Notes under the pieces: generated by a model
What the model was told of the DNA's origin: nothing
What the model saw: the letters and a program-made list of their open reading frames with translations, nothing else
Database searches by the model: none
Assembly (NCBI GenBank): GCA_963712955.1
Contig: CAVQKF010000021.1
Span: forward strand, 1-64,000
Reading direction: 5' to 3'
Source of the DNA: DATFVJ01 sp963712955
GTDB taxonomy: Bacteria > Actinomycetota > Actinomycetes > Streptosporangiales > Streptosporangiaceae
Length of the DNA stretch: 64,000 nucleotides
Position numbers and translations under genes: made by a program
In this document: positions 51,386 to 58,590 of the stretch, in pieces
How positions within the stretch are numbered: position 1 is the stretch's first letter
How the letters are laid out: every line of letters starts with the position of its first letter

Positions 51386-52324
51386 TCAGCGCGCGCTTTG
51401 TGCATCCGGTACAGCGCGGGAGCTGCCCGGTGTCTGTGCCTGGCCGGGCGGCGGCTCCGTCTCGCCGAACCGGGCCAGGGTGAGCGCGCCGGCCACGGCA
51501 AGCGCGAACCCGGCGGCCGCCACCCCGACCAGGCCATGGCGGGTCGTGTCACCAAGGAACATGATGCCGACGGTCGCGGGCAGCACCGTCTCGGTGAGGA
51601 CCGTGGCTGCGGTCGCCGTCGTGACGTCGCCGTGCTCGAGCGCCGACGTGTAGAACATGAACGAAATCAACCCGGCTGCCGCGAGCACATAGCTGGCTGG
51701 GTCGCGGACGAGGTCGGAGGGCCAGAAGCCGATGAGGATCCGGGCCGCGACCCCGACCACGCCGTAGCCGAGCCCGGCGACCATGCCGAGCGCAAGCGTC
51801 CGTGCTCGCCCGTGCAGCCTGGCGGCAGCGACTCCGGCCAGCCCGAGAGTGCCCACCGCGATGATCAGGCCGAGCCTGAACTCGTTGCCGACGTTCACCG
51901 CACCGGTGTCCCCCGCCGACGAGCCGAGCATGGCGATGCCGATCGTGACCGCGGCCACCGCCACCCACTCGCGTCCCGCAAGCGCATGCTTGGCCAGCCA
52001 CGCGGACATGACCGCGGTCACCGCCAGGCTCGAGGCGATCGCGGCCTGGACCACGAAGAGCGGCAGCCTCCGCAGGGCGACAAGCTGGGCGAGGAAGCCG
52101 ACAAGATCCAGGCCAAGGCTCGCTATGAAGCGCCACTGCCCGAGCATGCGCACGAGCAGCCGCGGGCTGACGTGCGCCGAGCCGCGGCTGGCGGCGCGAG
52201 CCGAGAGCGCCTGGATAACGGACGCGACGCCGAAACAGCACGCGGCCGCCAGGGCGCAAGCGAGACTCCACCACACCCTGTCCAGCCTCGCCCCAATTGC
52301 CGCGCGAAACAAGCCGACTTGCAC
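51386..52324 (-). CDS. DMT-superfamily membrane transporter
   Basis: Intact, 312 residues with about nine or ten hydrophobic helices (VWWSLACALAAACCFGVASV, PLFVVQAAIASSLAVTAVMS, EWVAVAAVTIGIAMLGSSAG, LALGMVAGLGYGVVGVAARI, VGVAAAGFALAVAGALTLAR). The arrangement of two repeated halves and the small-residue-rich helices match the EamA/DMT type; substrate unknown. It follows the deacetylase gene on the same strand with a 14-base gap, so the two may be co-transcribed. Confidence 0.8.
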   Translation of the reverse strand: MQVGLFRAAIGARLDRVWWSLACALAAACCFGVASVIQALSARAASRGSAHVSPRLLVRMLGQWRFIASLGLDLVGFLAQLVALRRLPLFVVQAAIASSLAVTAVMSAWLAKHALAGREWVAVAAVTIGIAMLGSSAGDTGAVNVGNEFRLGLIIAVGTLGLAGVAAARLHGRARTLALGMVAGLGYGVVGVAARILIGFWPSDLVRDPASYVLAAAGLISFMFYTSALEHGDVTTATAATVLTETVLPATVGIMFLGDTTRHGLVGVAAAGFALAVAGALTLARFGETEPPPGQAQTPGSSRAVPDAQSAR

Positions 52325-52338
52325 AACATGTCACAAAG

Positions 52339-53238
52339 TCACACGTGACCCACAGCCGTATCCGGCCGCCAGTTGTGTTCGGCCGCCGTCCCGACCCGCC
52401 AGCCACGGCCGGCGCACTCGTCGAGCAGCCCGGGAACGGCGCTGAGTGCGGCCAGGCACGATCCGGGCGGCGAGGTGCAGTCCGAGTCATGCAGGAGCAC
52501 CGTCGCGCCCCCGGTGAGATCCCTGCGGATGGTGGCGAGCACCGATTCCCTGGTCGCGCCCGCCGCCCACTCCCTGCCCCAGCAGGTCCACAGCAGCGGC
52601 GTCATGCCAAGCCGCCGGGCGGCGGACGTGGCGGCGGTGCTCAGCACGCCGTGAGGCGGCCTGTAGAACGCCGGGACCGTGCCGGTCGCCTGTGCCACGG
52701 CGTCCCTTGCACGTGCGATGTCGTCGCGAACCGCGGCCGGGGCGCGCAGCAGCAGGTACCGGTGATCCCAGCCGTGCACGCCGACCTCGTGACCAGCCGC
52801 CGTGAGCTCGGCGGCGAGCCCGGGCGCTCTGGCGACCATGGATCCGAGCAGGAAGAAGGTCGCGTGGATCCCGCGGGAGCCGAGCAGGTCAAGAAAACGC
52901 GGGGTGGAGCGCGGGTCGGGCCCATCGTCGAAGGTGAGCGCAATGTGGTCAGGGGTGCCAAGCCCGGCGAGCGCGGGGAACCACCTGCGGCGCAGCGGTC
53001 CGATCGCGGTGACGCCAGCGGCCGCGTGCGCGATCGCGACAGCAGCGCCGACCGCTACGGCGGTGCCGACTGCGCCGGCTGGCGAGTGGGCCGGCTGCGA
53101 CCGTGGCGCCGGCCGCGACCGGGCCGCTTGCGCCGGCCGCGACTGGGCCGCTTGCGCCGGCCGCGACTGGGCCGCTTGCGCCGGCTGCGACTGGGCTGCT
53201 GGCGCCGGTTGCGACTGCGCCGCCGGCGCCGGCGGCAC
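52339..53238 (-). CDS. Polysaccharide deacetylase (NodB-like) with repetitive N-terminus
   Basis: 299 residues from GTG 53238. Residues 1-50 are 8-residue repeats (AAQSQPAP, AAQSRPAQ) encoded by a 24-base minisatellite; 54-75 is a hydrophobic segment, so the enzyme is probably membrane-anchored with an external catalytic domain. NodB motifs: TFDDGPD (102-108, catalytic base and metal Asp), VGVHGWDHRYLL (His-x3-His), FYRPPHGVLS and LHDSDC. It would remove acetyl groups from a cell-wall or surface polysaccharide. It is divergent from the aminotransferase-epimerase-glycosyltransferase operon, 110 bases away. Confidence 0.85.
   Translation of the reverse strand: MPPAPAAQSQPAPAAQSQPAQAAQSRPAQAAQSRPAQAARSRPAPRSQPAHSPAGAVGTAVAVGAAVAIAHAAAGVTAIGPLRRRWFPALAGLGTPDHIALTFDDGPDPRSTPRFLDLLGSRGIHATFFLLGSMVARAPGLAAELTAAGHEVGVHGWDHRYLLLRAPAAVRDDIARARDAVAQATGTVPAFYRPPHGVLSTAATSAARRLGMTPLLWTCWGREWAAGATRESVLATIRRDLTGGATVLLHDSDCTSPPGSCLAALSAVPGLLDECAGRGWRVGTAAEHNWRPDTAVGHV
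53115..53210. repeat. 24-base minisatellite in the deacetylase 5' region
   Basis: Four near-exact copies of a 24-mer beginning GCGACTGGGCCGCTTGCGCC, with further degenerate units on both sides. On the minus strand it encodes eight-residue Ala/Gln/Pro/Ser repeats, and it leaves other frames open too. Confidence 0.9.
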
Positions 53239-53348
53239 CGGTCGAGCCGGTCAGGCCCGTTCGCGTGGTCCCCTTTTTCATTCCCGTCTCCTCTTTCATG
53301 GGATCATTCCATGGCTGACGCATGCGCATCTGATACGGGAGGTAGTGG

Positions 53349-54476
53349 GTGGAAGTGCCAGCAGCGCGGGTGGTGTTCCCCGAGGAGGACCGGGCCGAAA
53401 TCGCGGCCGACATAATGGATATCCTGGCCAGCGGCGCGTTGACGCTCGGCCGGTATACCGAGCGTTTCGAGACGGCCTTCGGCGCCGCACACTCCGCCCC
53501 ACATGCGGTCGCGACATCCAGCGGCACGGCGGCTCTCGACATTATTCTGCGGACGGCCGGGGTTGGCGGACATGAGGTGATCGTGCCGGCGAACACCTTC
53601 TTCGCCACCGCCGCCGCGGTGCTCCAGGCCGGGGGCAGGCCGGTGTTCGCCGACGTCGACGCCGCCACGTTCGCCCTCAGCAGGGCCACCGTGGAAGCGG
53701 CTCTCACGCCCGCGACCGCCGCGGTGGTGCTCGTGCACATCGGGGGTCTCATCACACCGGAGGTGGACGAGATCAGGTACCTGTGCGCGGAACGGGGTAT
53801 TCCGCTCATCGAGGACGCCGCTCATGCCCATGGCAGCAGCTACGATGGTCGCTTCGCGGGCTCATTCGGGCTCGCGGGGGCATTCTCCTTCTACCCGACC
53901 AAGGTCGTGACCAGCGGCGAGGGTGGGATGGTGCTCACGGCCTCCACGCACGTGCGTGACGAGGCGCGCATCTACCGCGACCAGGGCAAGGGGGCGTACA
54001 CGGCTAATCATCACGTGCGGCTCGGCTCGGCGATGCGGATGAGCGAGTTGCACGCCGCGACCGGGTTTGTGCACATGCGACGGATGAACGCAGCCATTGC
54101 CCGCCGCCGCGGCGTCGCGGCCCGCTACACGGAGCAGTTCACGCAGGCGGGCGGCCCGCAGCCGCTCACGGAGCCGCCCGGCTGCCGAAGCAACTTCTAC
54201 AAGTACATCGCGGTATTGCCGCGTGGAATCGACCGGGCACGCTTCAAACGCGAACTCGCGGAGCGGCACGGCGTACGGCTGTCTGGCGAGGTCTATGATG
54301 TCCCGTTGCATAAGCAACCGGTGTTCACGCGTTACGCGGGGTCACCGCTGCCGGTCGCCGAAGATTTGTGCACACGGCACGTCTGCCTTCCTGTGCACTC
54401 AGACATGCGCGACGACGAGGTTGACCAGGTACTGGCCGCCGTGTCACGCGCTTACAGCTCCTTTGCCGGAATCTGA
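53349..54476 (+). CDS. DegT/DnrJ/EryC1/StrS-family sugar aminotransferase
   Basis: Intact, 375 residues. PLP-binding Asp in PLIEDAAHAHG (Asp156) and Schiff-base Lys185 in SFYPTKVVTSGEGGMVLT; ATSSGTAALDIILRTAGVGG and VIVPANTFFATAAAV are the usual N-terminal motifs. Such enzymes transfer an amino group from glutamate to a keto group of an NDP-sugar (or of an inositol). First of a three-gene plus-strand operon with the epimerase and glycosyltransferase genes, so it likely builds an amino-sugar for a glycoconjugate or secondary metabolite. Confidence 0.93.
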   Translation: MEVPAARVVFPEEDRAEIAADIMDILASGALTLGRYTERFETAFGAAHSAPHAVATSSGTAALDIILRTAGVGGHEVIVPANTFFATAAAVLQAGGRPVFADVDAATFALSRATVEAALTPATAAVVLVHIGGLITPEVDEIRYLCAERGIPLIEDAAHAHGSSYDGRFAGSFGLAGAFSFYPTKVVTSGEGGMVLTASTHVRDEARIYRDQGKGAYTANHHVRLGSAMRMSELHAATGFVHMRRMNAAIARRRGVAARYTEQFTQAGGPQPLTEPPGCRSNFYKYIAVLPRGIDRARFKRELAERHGVRLSGEVYDVPLHKQPVFTRYAGSPLPVAEDLCTRHVCLPVHSDMRDDEVDQVLAAVSRAYSSFAGI

Positions 54477-54485
54477 GGGGTGAGT

Positions 54486-55418
54486 ATGCGAGTCGTCGTG
54501 ACCGGAGGCTGTGGGTTTATCGGTTCACACGTCGTCGACAACCTGATCAAGGCCGGTCACGAGGTCCTCGTGCTCGACATCGCCACGCACCCGCCGAACC
54601 CGGAAGCCAGCTACCGCAGGGTCGACATTCTGGACCAGGTGGCGCTGGAGGCAGCGGTCCGCGGTAGCGACGCTGTCTTCCATCTGGCGGGCGCGAGCGA
54701 CGTCGACCTGATCGCCGCCGATCCGCTGGGCGCGATCCGGGTGAACATCGACGGCACCGCATGCGTCCTGGAGGCCGCGCGCCGCCAGGGCTGCGGGCGC
54801 GTGCTGCTCGCGAGCACCGTCTGGGTGTACGGCGCCGCCGCGGGGACCGGCGAACTGGCCGAGGAGGCGCCGATCGAGCTGCGCAGGGCCGGGCATGTGT
54901 ACGTGTCCACCAAGCTCACCACCGAGCTTCTCGCGCACAGTTACAAGCAGATGTACGGCCAGCACTTCACCATCCTGCGGTACGGGATCCCATACGGGCC
55001 GCGGATGCGCGACGCGCTCGTCGTCGCCCGGTTCGCGCGCGCCGCGCTCGCTGGCCGGCCGATCACCATCGCGGGCACAGGCGAGCAGCAACGCAACTAC
55101 GTTTACGTCGAGGATCTCGCCGACGCCCATGTCCGTGCGCTTTCTCCTGCTGCCCAGGACCACACGCTGGCGCTCGAGGGTGACACGCCGGTGTCTGTCC
55201 GTGAGGTCGCCGACACCGTACGCCGCCTGGCCGGTCCTGTGCCTGTGGAGCACGTGCCGGCCCGGCCTGCGGACTACAATGGGCGCAGCGTGTCGAACGC
55301 GCTAGCGAAGGAGGTACTTGGCTGGTCGCCGAGCACATCGTTCACCGAGGGCGTGCGACGTTACCTGGACTGGTGCCGGGCGAGCCATCCCGTGGATGAG
55401 CCAGGGTCGGCCTCATGA
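54486..55418 (+). CDS. NAD-dependent epimerase/dehydratase (extended SDR)
   Basis: Intact, 310 residues from ATG 54486, preferred over GTG 54480 because AGGGG lies 5 bases before it. Rossmann loop VVVTGGCGFIGSHVVDNLIK (GxxGxxG), then VFHLAGASDVDLI, LLASTVWVYGAA and the catalytic tyrosine in HVYVSTKLTTELL (YxxxK is here Y-V-S-T-K). Downstream TILRYGIPYGPRM and QQRNYVYVEDLADA fit sugar-nucleotide epimerases. Stop overlaps the next ATG by 4 bases (ATGA). Confidence 0.92.
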   Translation: MRVVVTGGCGFIGSHVVDNLIKAGHEVLVLDIATHPPNPEASYRRVDILDQVALEAAVRGSDAVFHLAGASDVDLIAADPLGAIRVNIDGTACVLEAARRQGCGRVLLASTVWVYGAAAGTGELAEEAPIELRRAGHVYVSTKLTTELLAHSYKQMYGQHFTILRYGIPYGPRMRDALVVARFARAALAGRPITIAGTGEQQRNYVYVEDLADAHVRALSPAAQDHTLALEGDTPVSVREVADTVRRLAGPVPVEHVPARPADYNGRSVSNALAKEVLGWSPSTSFTEGVRRYLDWCRASHPVDEPGSAS

Positions 55419-56506
55419 GGAACGCCCTGCTGCTTTCGGGTTCGCTCGGCATGGGCCATGACGTCATGGCGCAGGCATGTGCCGATTCGCTGGAATCGCG
55501 GGGCTGGTCGATACACACGCTGGACGCCATGCGCCTGCTCGGACGCACCGGCGGCTCGGCCGGCGAGGCCGTATTCCGGTCCATGCTCTCGGTTCCCGGT
55601 CTCTACGACGCCTACCATTTCACCACGCTGAGAACGGGTAACAGGCTGGCGCTGCTGACCGATGCGGCGGCACGCGGCCAGATGGTGCCGCGGCTGCGAC
55701 GGCATCTCGATGCCCATCCGGCAGATCTGGTCATCTCTGTCTTCGCGACGGCGGCGTCCGCCATCAGCCGGTTGCAGGGACGCTACCGTGACATGGCGCA
55801 CGTGGTGTTCTGCACCGACGTTACGCCGCACCGGCTCTGGGTCCACCCGCACACCGACCTCTACCTGGTGACCTCGCGGGCGGCCGAGTGCGCCGTGCTG
55901 CGGTTCCAGCCGGAAGCCCAGGTGGAGGTCGTGCCGGCCCCGGTGCGGCCGGGCTTCTACCAGCCACCGACGCAGCAGGAGGCGCGCGCCAGGCTCGGCG
56001 TGCCCGCCAGCGAGCGCTGCGTGCTGATCATGTCCGGCGCTTGGGGGCTCGGGCCGCTGGCGGTCACGGCCGCGGCACTTGGCCGGGCGGGCTTGTACGT
56101 GCTCGCGGTCGCCGGGCGTAACAGGAAGCTCGAAGCCAGGCTCCGCACCGCCGCTGAGCATGAGCCGCGGCTGCACGTGTTCGGCTACACTGACCGGATT
56201 CCCGAGCTGATGGCCGCCGCCGACCTGGTCGTCACGAGCTCGGGTGACACGTGCTCGGAGGCACGCGTAGTGGGGCGGCACGTGCTGCTGCTTGATGCGG
56301 TGCCCGGGCACGGCCGCGACAACCTGCAGCACGAACTGGAGCTTGGCGACGCGAGCGTGACATCCGCGCGCCCCGCGGATGTCGTCCGCTGCGCCCTTGC
56401 CGCCCTCGACCGGGTAAAACCGGCCAGGCCCGGGGCGACCAGGTCCGCCGCCCAATGGGAGGCCGCCCTCTCCCAAGCGCTGACCCGGATAGGCCGGGGC
56501 GGCTGA
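55415..56506 (+). CDS. MGDG-synthase/MurG-like glycosyltransferase (GT28-type)
   Basis: Intact, 363 residues. N-terminal glycine-rich motif SGSLGMGHDVMAQACADSL and HPADLVISVFATAASAISRL match the monogalactosyldiacylglycerol-synthase N-domain; the C-domain has LIMSGAWGLGPLAV, HVFGYTDRIPELMAAADLVV and SSGDTCSEARVVGRHVLLLD, the nucleotide-sugar binding face of GT-B enzymes. It likely moves a sugar to a lipid or polyprenyl-type acceptor at the membrane. The operon suggests that the sugar is made by the preceding aminotransferase and epimerase. Confidence 0.85.
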   Translation: MRNALLLSGSLGMGHDVMAQACADSLESRGWSIHTLDAMRLLGRTGGSAGEAVFRSMLSVPGLYDAYHFTTLRTGNRLALLTDAAARGQMVPRLRRHLDAHPADLVISVFATAASAISRLQGRYRDMAHVVFCTDVTPHRLWVHPHTDLYLVTSRAAECAVLRFQPEAQVEVVPAPVRPGFYQPPTQQEARARLGVPASERCVLIMSGAWGLGPLAVTAAALGRAGLYVLAVAGRNRKLEARLRTAAEHEPRLHVFGYTDRIPELMAAADLVVTSSGDTCSEARVVGRHVLLLDAVPGHGRDNLQHELELGDASVTSARPADVVRCALAALDRVKPARPGATRSAAQWEAALSQALTRIGRGG

Positions 56507-56602
56507 CGCTGACACCGAGCGGTCAGCGGGCGAGTGTCAGGAGGACTGCGCCAGGGCAGCGGATGCGTCCGCGGCAGCGGATGCGCCGGGGCAGCGCCAG
56601 CC

Positions 56603-57202
56603 CTAGCCAAGCTGAACGGCGAGCCGGGTGCGCAGCGCGTCGGCGCCTGTGAAGCGGAAGGCGCGAATACCTAGCCGGGTCGCTGCCTGGACGTTCTCTG
56701 CGCGGTCATCGGTGAAGATCACGTCCGCCGGTTCGGTGCCGAGCCTGGCCAGTGCCATGCGGAAACAGCGTGGGTCGGGTTTGGCCGCCCGCAGATGGCA
56801 GCTGAACAGCAGATGCTCGAAGTGACGGGCCACCGGAAGCGCCGTGACCGCGTCCGCGACCCCGTGGGGCGCGTTGGACAGCACCGCCATCCGGGTCCCG
56901 GTGGCGGCCAGGTCCTCGATCAAGCGTATCGTGCCTGGTTGCAGGTGCATCCAGCTCGCGACGTCAAGCGCCATAAGCTCAGCCGTCGCGGCGTCGTCCC
57001 AGGAGCGCCCCAGTTGCTCCGCCGCGGCCCGCCAGTACTCCGCAGCGCTGAGGTCGGCGAGGTCATAGCCGAGCCGACGTGCCCAGTACGCCTCGCGGAA
57101 CTCCGCCACCGGGCTACCTGCGACAGCCGCCATCGCAGCCACCTCCCGCTCTGGCTGTGGCGAGCAGACAACAACGCCGTAATCGAACATCACCCACGTC
57201 AT
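56603..57202 (-). CDS. HAD-superfamily hydrolase
   Basis: Intact, 199 residues from ATG 57202; the frame is open upstream, but the HAD fold begins here (MTWVMFDYGVVVCSPQ). Motif I has Asp followed by Tyr-Gly (DYG) instead of DxD, as in YihX-like phosphatases. Motif II is VLSNAP, motif III Lys in RAAKPDPRCF and motif IV VIFTDDRAENVQAATRLGI. Probably a sugar-phosphate or nucleotide phosphatase of unknown specificity. Isolated between two plus-strand genes. Confidence 0.88.
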   Translation of the reverse strand: MTWVMFDYGVVVCSPQPEREVAAMAAVAGSPVAEFREAYWARRLGYDLADLSAAEYWRAAAEQLGRSWDDAATAELMALDVASWMHLQPGTIRLIEDLAATGTRMAVLSNAPHGVADAVTALPVARHFEHLLFSCHLRAAKPDPRCFRMALARLGTEPADVIFTDDRAENVQAATRLGIRAFRFTGADALRTRLAVQLG

Positions 57203-57469
57203 GCGTGTCCTCCCGGACCTGCTGAACGGGCGCCGGCGCTGACGGAACCGGCCGGTGCGCAACGACCGTCATACCTAATGCCTGCTAGGCGGGACACGTG
57301 CGGGTGTCCGGGACGGAGGAAGCCGGTGCATGGCACGCAGAGTCGGCGCGGGTCCCGGCCGCGGCGGCGCGGGTCATGGTCATGGTCATGGAAGCCACCC
57401 ACATTAGTGCGGACCGGCGTCGCGGTGGGCGCCCCACGGCCCTGCCCGGACCCACGATCAGCCCCAGCG
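57203..57469. other. Intergenic region before the lipoprotein gene
   Basis: No gene recognised. It contains a short repeat (GGTCAT three times, about 57376-57393) and at its right end enters the palindromic element at 57460-57517. Confidence 0.5.
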
Positions 57470-57517
57470 ATGGCCCACTGCTGGGGCTATCACCGTAGCA
57501 ATGGGCCATCGCTGGGG
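57460..57517. repeat. Palindromic element (family A), copy 2, over the lipoprotein start codon
   Basis: Perfect 16-base arms CCCCAGCGATGGCCCA (57462-57477) and TGGGCCATCGCTGGGG (57502-57517) separated by 24 bases. A second, mutually exclusive hairpin is AGCCCCAGC (57460-57468) with GCTGGGGCT (57480-57488). The ATG of the next gene (57470-57472) lies within the first arm, so both folds affect its exposure. The arm shares 13 bases with the element at 32633. Confidence 0.8.
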
Positions 57518-58450
57518 TACGGACTCAGGGCGTGGGCCCGCGCCGGGGTCCTGGCGGGCCTGGTGACGCTCGCTGGATGCGGGTCCGTCTCCTACCGCGC
57601 GGGCGCGACGTCCACACCAAGCGGGGTGCAGACGACACGGCCCGCCGAACTCACCAGCCTTGGCCCGCCAGCGGGGACGAGAGCCGATGCGCTGCGCCTG
57701 GCGCGGCATCTGCTGTCCAGCGTCGTGCTCCCGCAGGGTGCTACCGCCATGGGCGGACCGCCGCCGGCAGCGCTGAGCCAGCCGGGCATCCCGGCAAGCA
57801 CGGCGGACGCGGTCGAGGTGTACGGGCTGTGGACGGCGCCCGGCTCCATGGACACGGCCACCAGTTTCCTGCGCGGCCGCCCGCCCACCGGGATGAGCAG
57901 CAATGGAGCCGGCGAGAGCAGCGGGCCTGGCGGCATCACGGCCGAGGAGACGGACTATGTGCCCGCGTCGCTGCCGGCAGGCATCTCCGATGCCGGGCTG
58001 GTGCTCCGGGTCGCCCCGGGCCGCCCGGGGCGGTCGGTAATCCGGGCCATCGTCCAGGTGAGGTGGTACCCGCCCCGAACGGCTGCTGAATACGTCCAGC
58101 CCGCCGAGATTCATGCGGTGACTGTCACCGCCACCATGATCAATACCAGGCCGCATTCGATCACGCGCACGTTCACCGCCCCGTCTGTCATTGACCGGCT
58201 CGCGCGGCTGCTCAACGCCATGCACGCCACGCCTGCAGTGGTGATGCGCTGTCCCGCGATGCTGGCCTCCTACCGGGTGACGTTCACGGCAAGGCCAGGG
58301 GCGCGACCCGGCCTGGAGGCCGCGACCGGTGGCTGCCTCACTGTCACGGTCACCGCGAACGGCCGGCCGCAGCCGGCTCTCTCCGATGCCGGCAATGGGC
58401 TCGCCCAGCTGGCTGGGCTGCTGCTCGGCGTCACAAAGAGCCCGGCGTGA
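57470..58450 (+). CDS. Predicted lipoprotein of unknown function
   Basis: 326 residues from ATG 57470, the only in-frame ATG shortly before the signal peptide. ARAGVLAGLVTLAGCGS contains a lipobox (L-A-G-C, Cys37), so it should be lipid-anchored outside the membrane. The body is Pro/Ala/Thr-rich with no recognised domain; VIRAIVQVRWYPPRTAAEYV and VTVTATMINTRPHSITRTF suggest beta strands. There is no obvious ribosome binding site, because the upstream sequence is part of a palindrome. Its stop lies in the first unit of a 3-copy repeat. Confidence 0.7.
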   Translation: MAHCWGYHRSNGPSLGYGLRAWARAGVLAGLVTLAGCGSVSYRAGATSTPSGVQTTRPAELTSLGPPAGTRADALRLARHLLSSVVLPQGATAMGGPPPAALSQPGIPASTADAVEVYGLWTAPGSMDTATSFLRGRPPTGMSSNGAGESSGPGGITAEETDYVPASLPAGISDAGLVLRVAPGRPGRSVIRAIVQVRWYPPRTAAEYVQPAEIHAVTVTATMINTRPHSITRTFTAPSVIDRLARLLNAMHATPAVVMRCPAMLASYRVTFTARPGARPGLEAATGGCLTVTVTANGRPQPALSDAGNGLAQLAGLLLGVTKSPA

Positions 58451-58521
58451 CAGGCCCGGCGTCACAGAGCCCGGCGTGACAGGCCGGGCGTCACAAAGAG
58501 CCCGGCGTGACAAAGCCCGGC
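58430..58521. repeat. About 30-base tandem repeat, 3 units, over the lipoprotein stop
   Basis: Units at 58430-58460, 58461-58489 and 58490-58521, each of the form GTCACA, GAG, CCCGGC, GTGACA, then GGCCCGGC or similar. GTCAC and GTGAC are inverse to each other, so each unit can form small hairpins. The lipoprotein stop TGA (58448-58450) is inside unit 1 and copies of it recur in the others. It lies between convergent genes and may terminate both. Confidence 0.85.
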
Positions 58522-58590
58522 GTCACACCGCCTGGCGGCGCGGCGGGCGGCGGGTCACTGCGACCGCGCAGGCGCCGTCGCAGCGACCGG

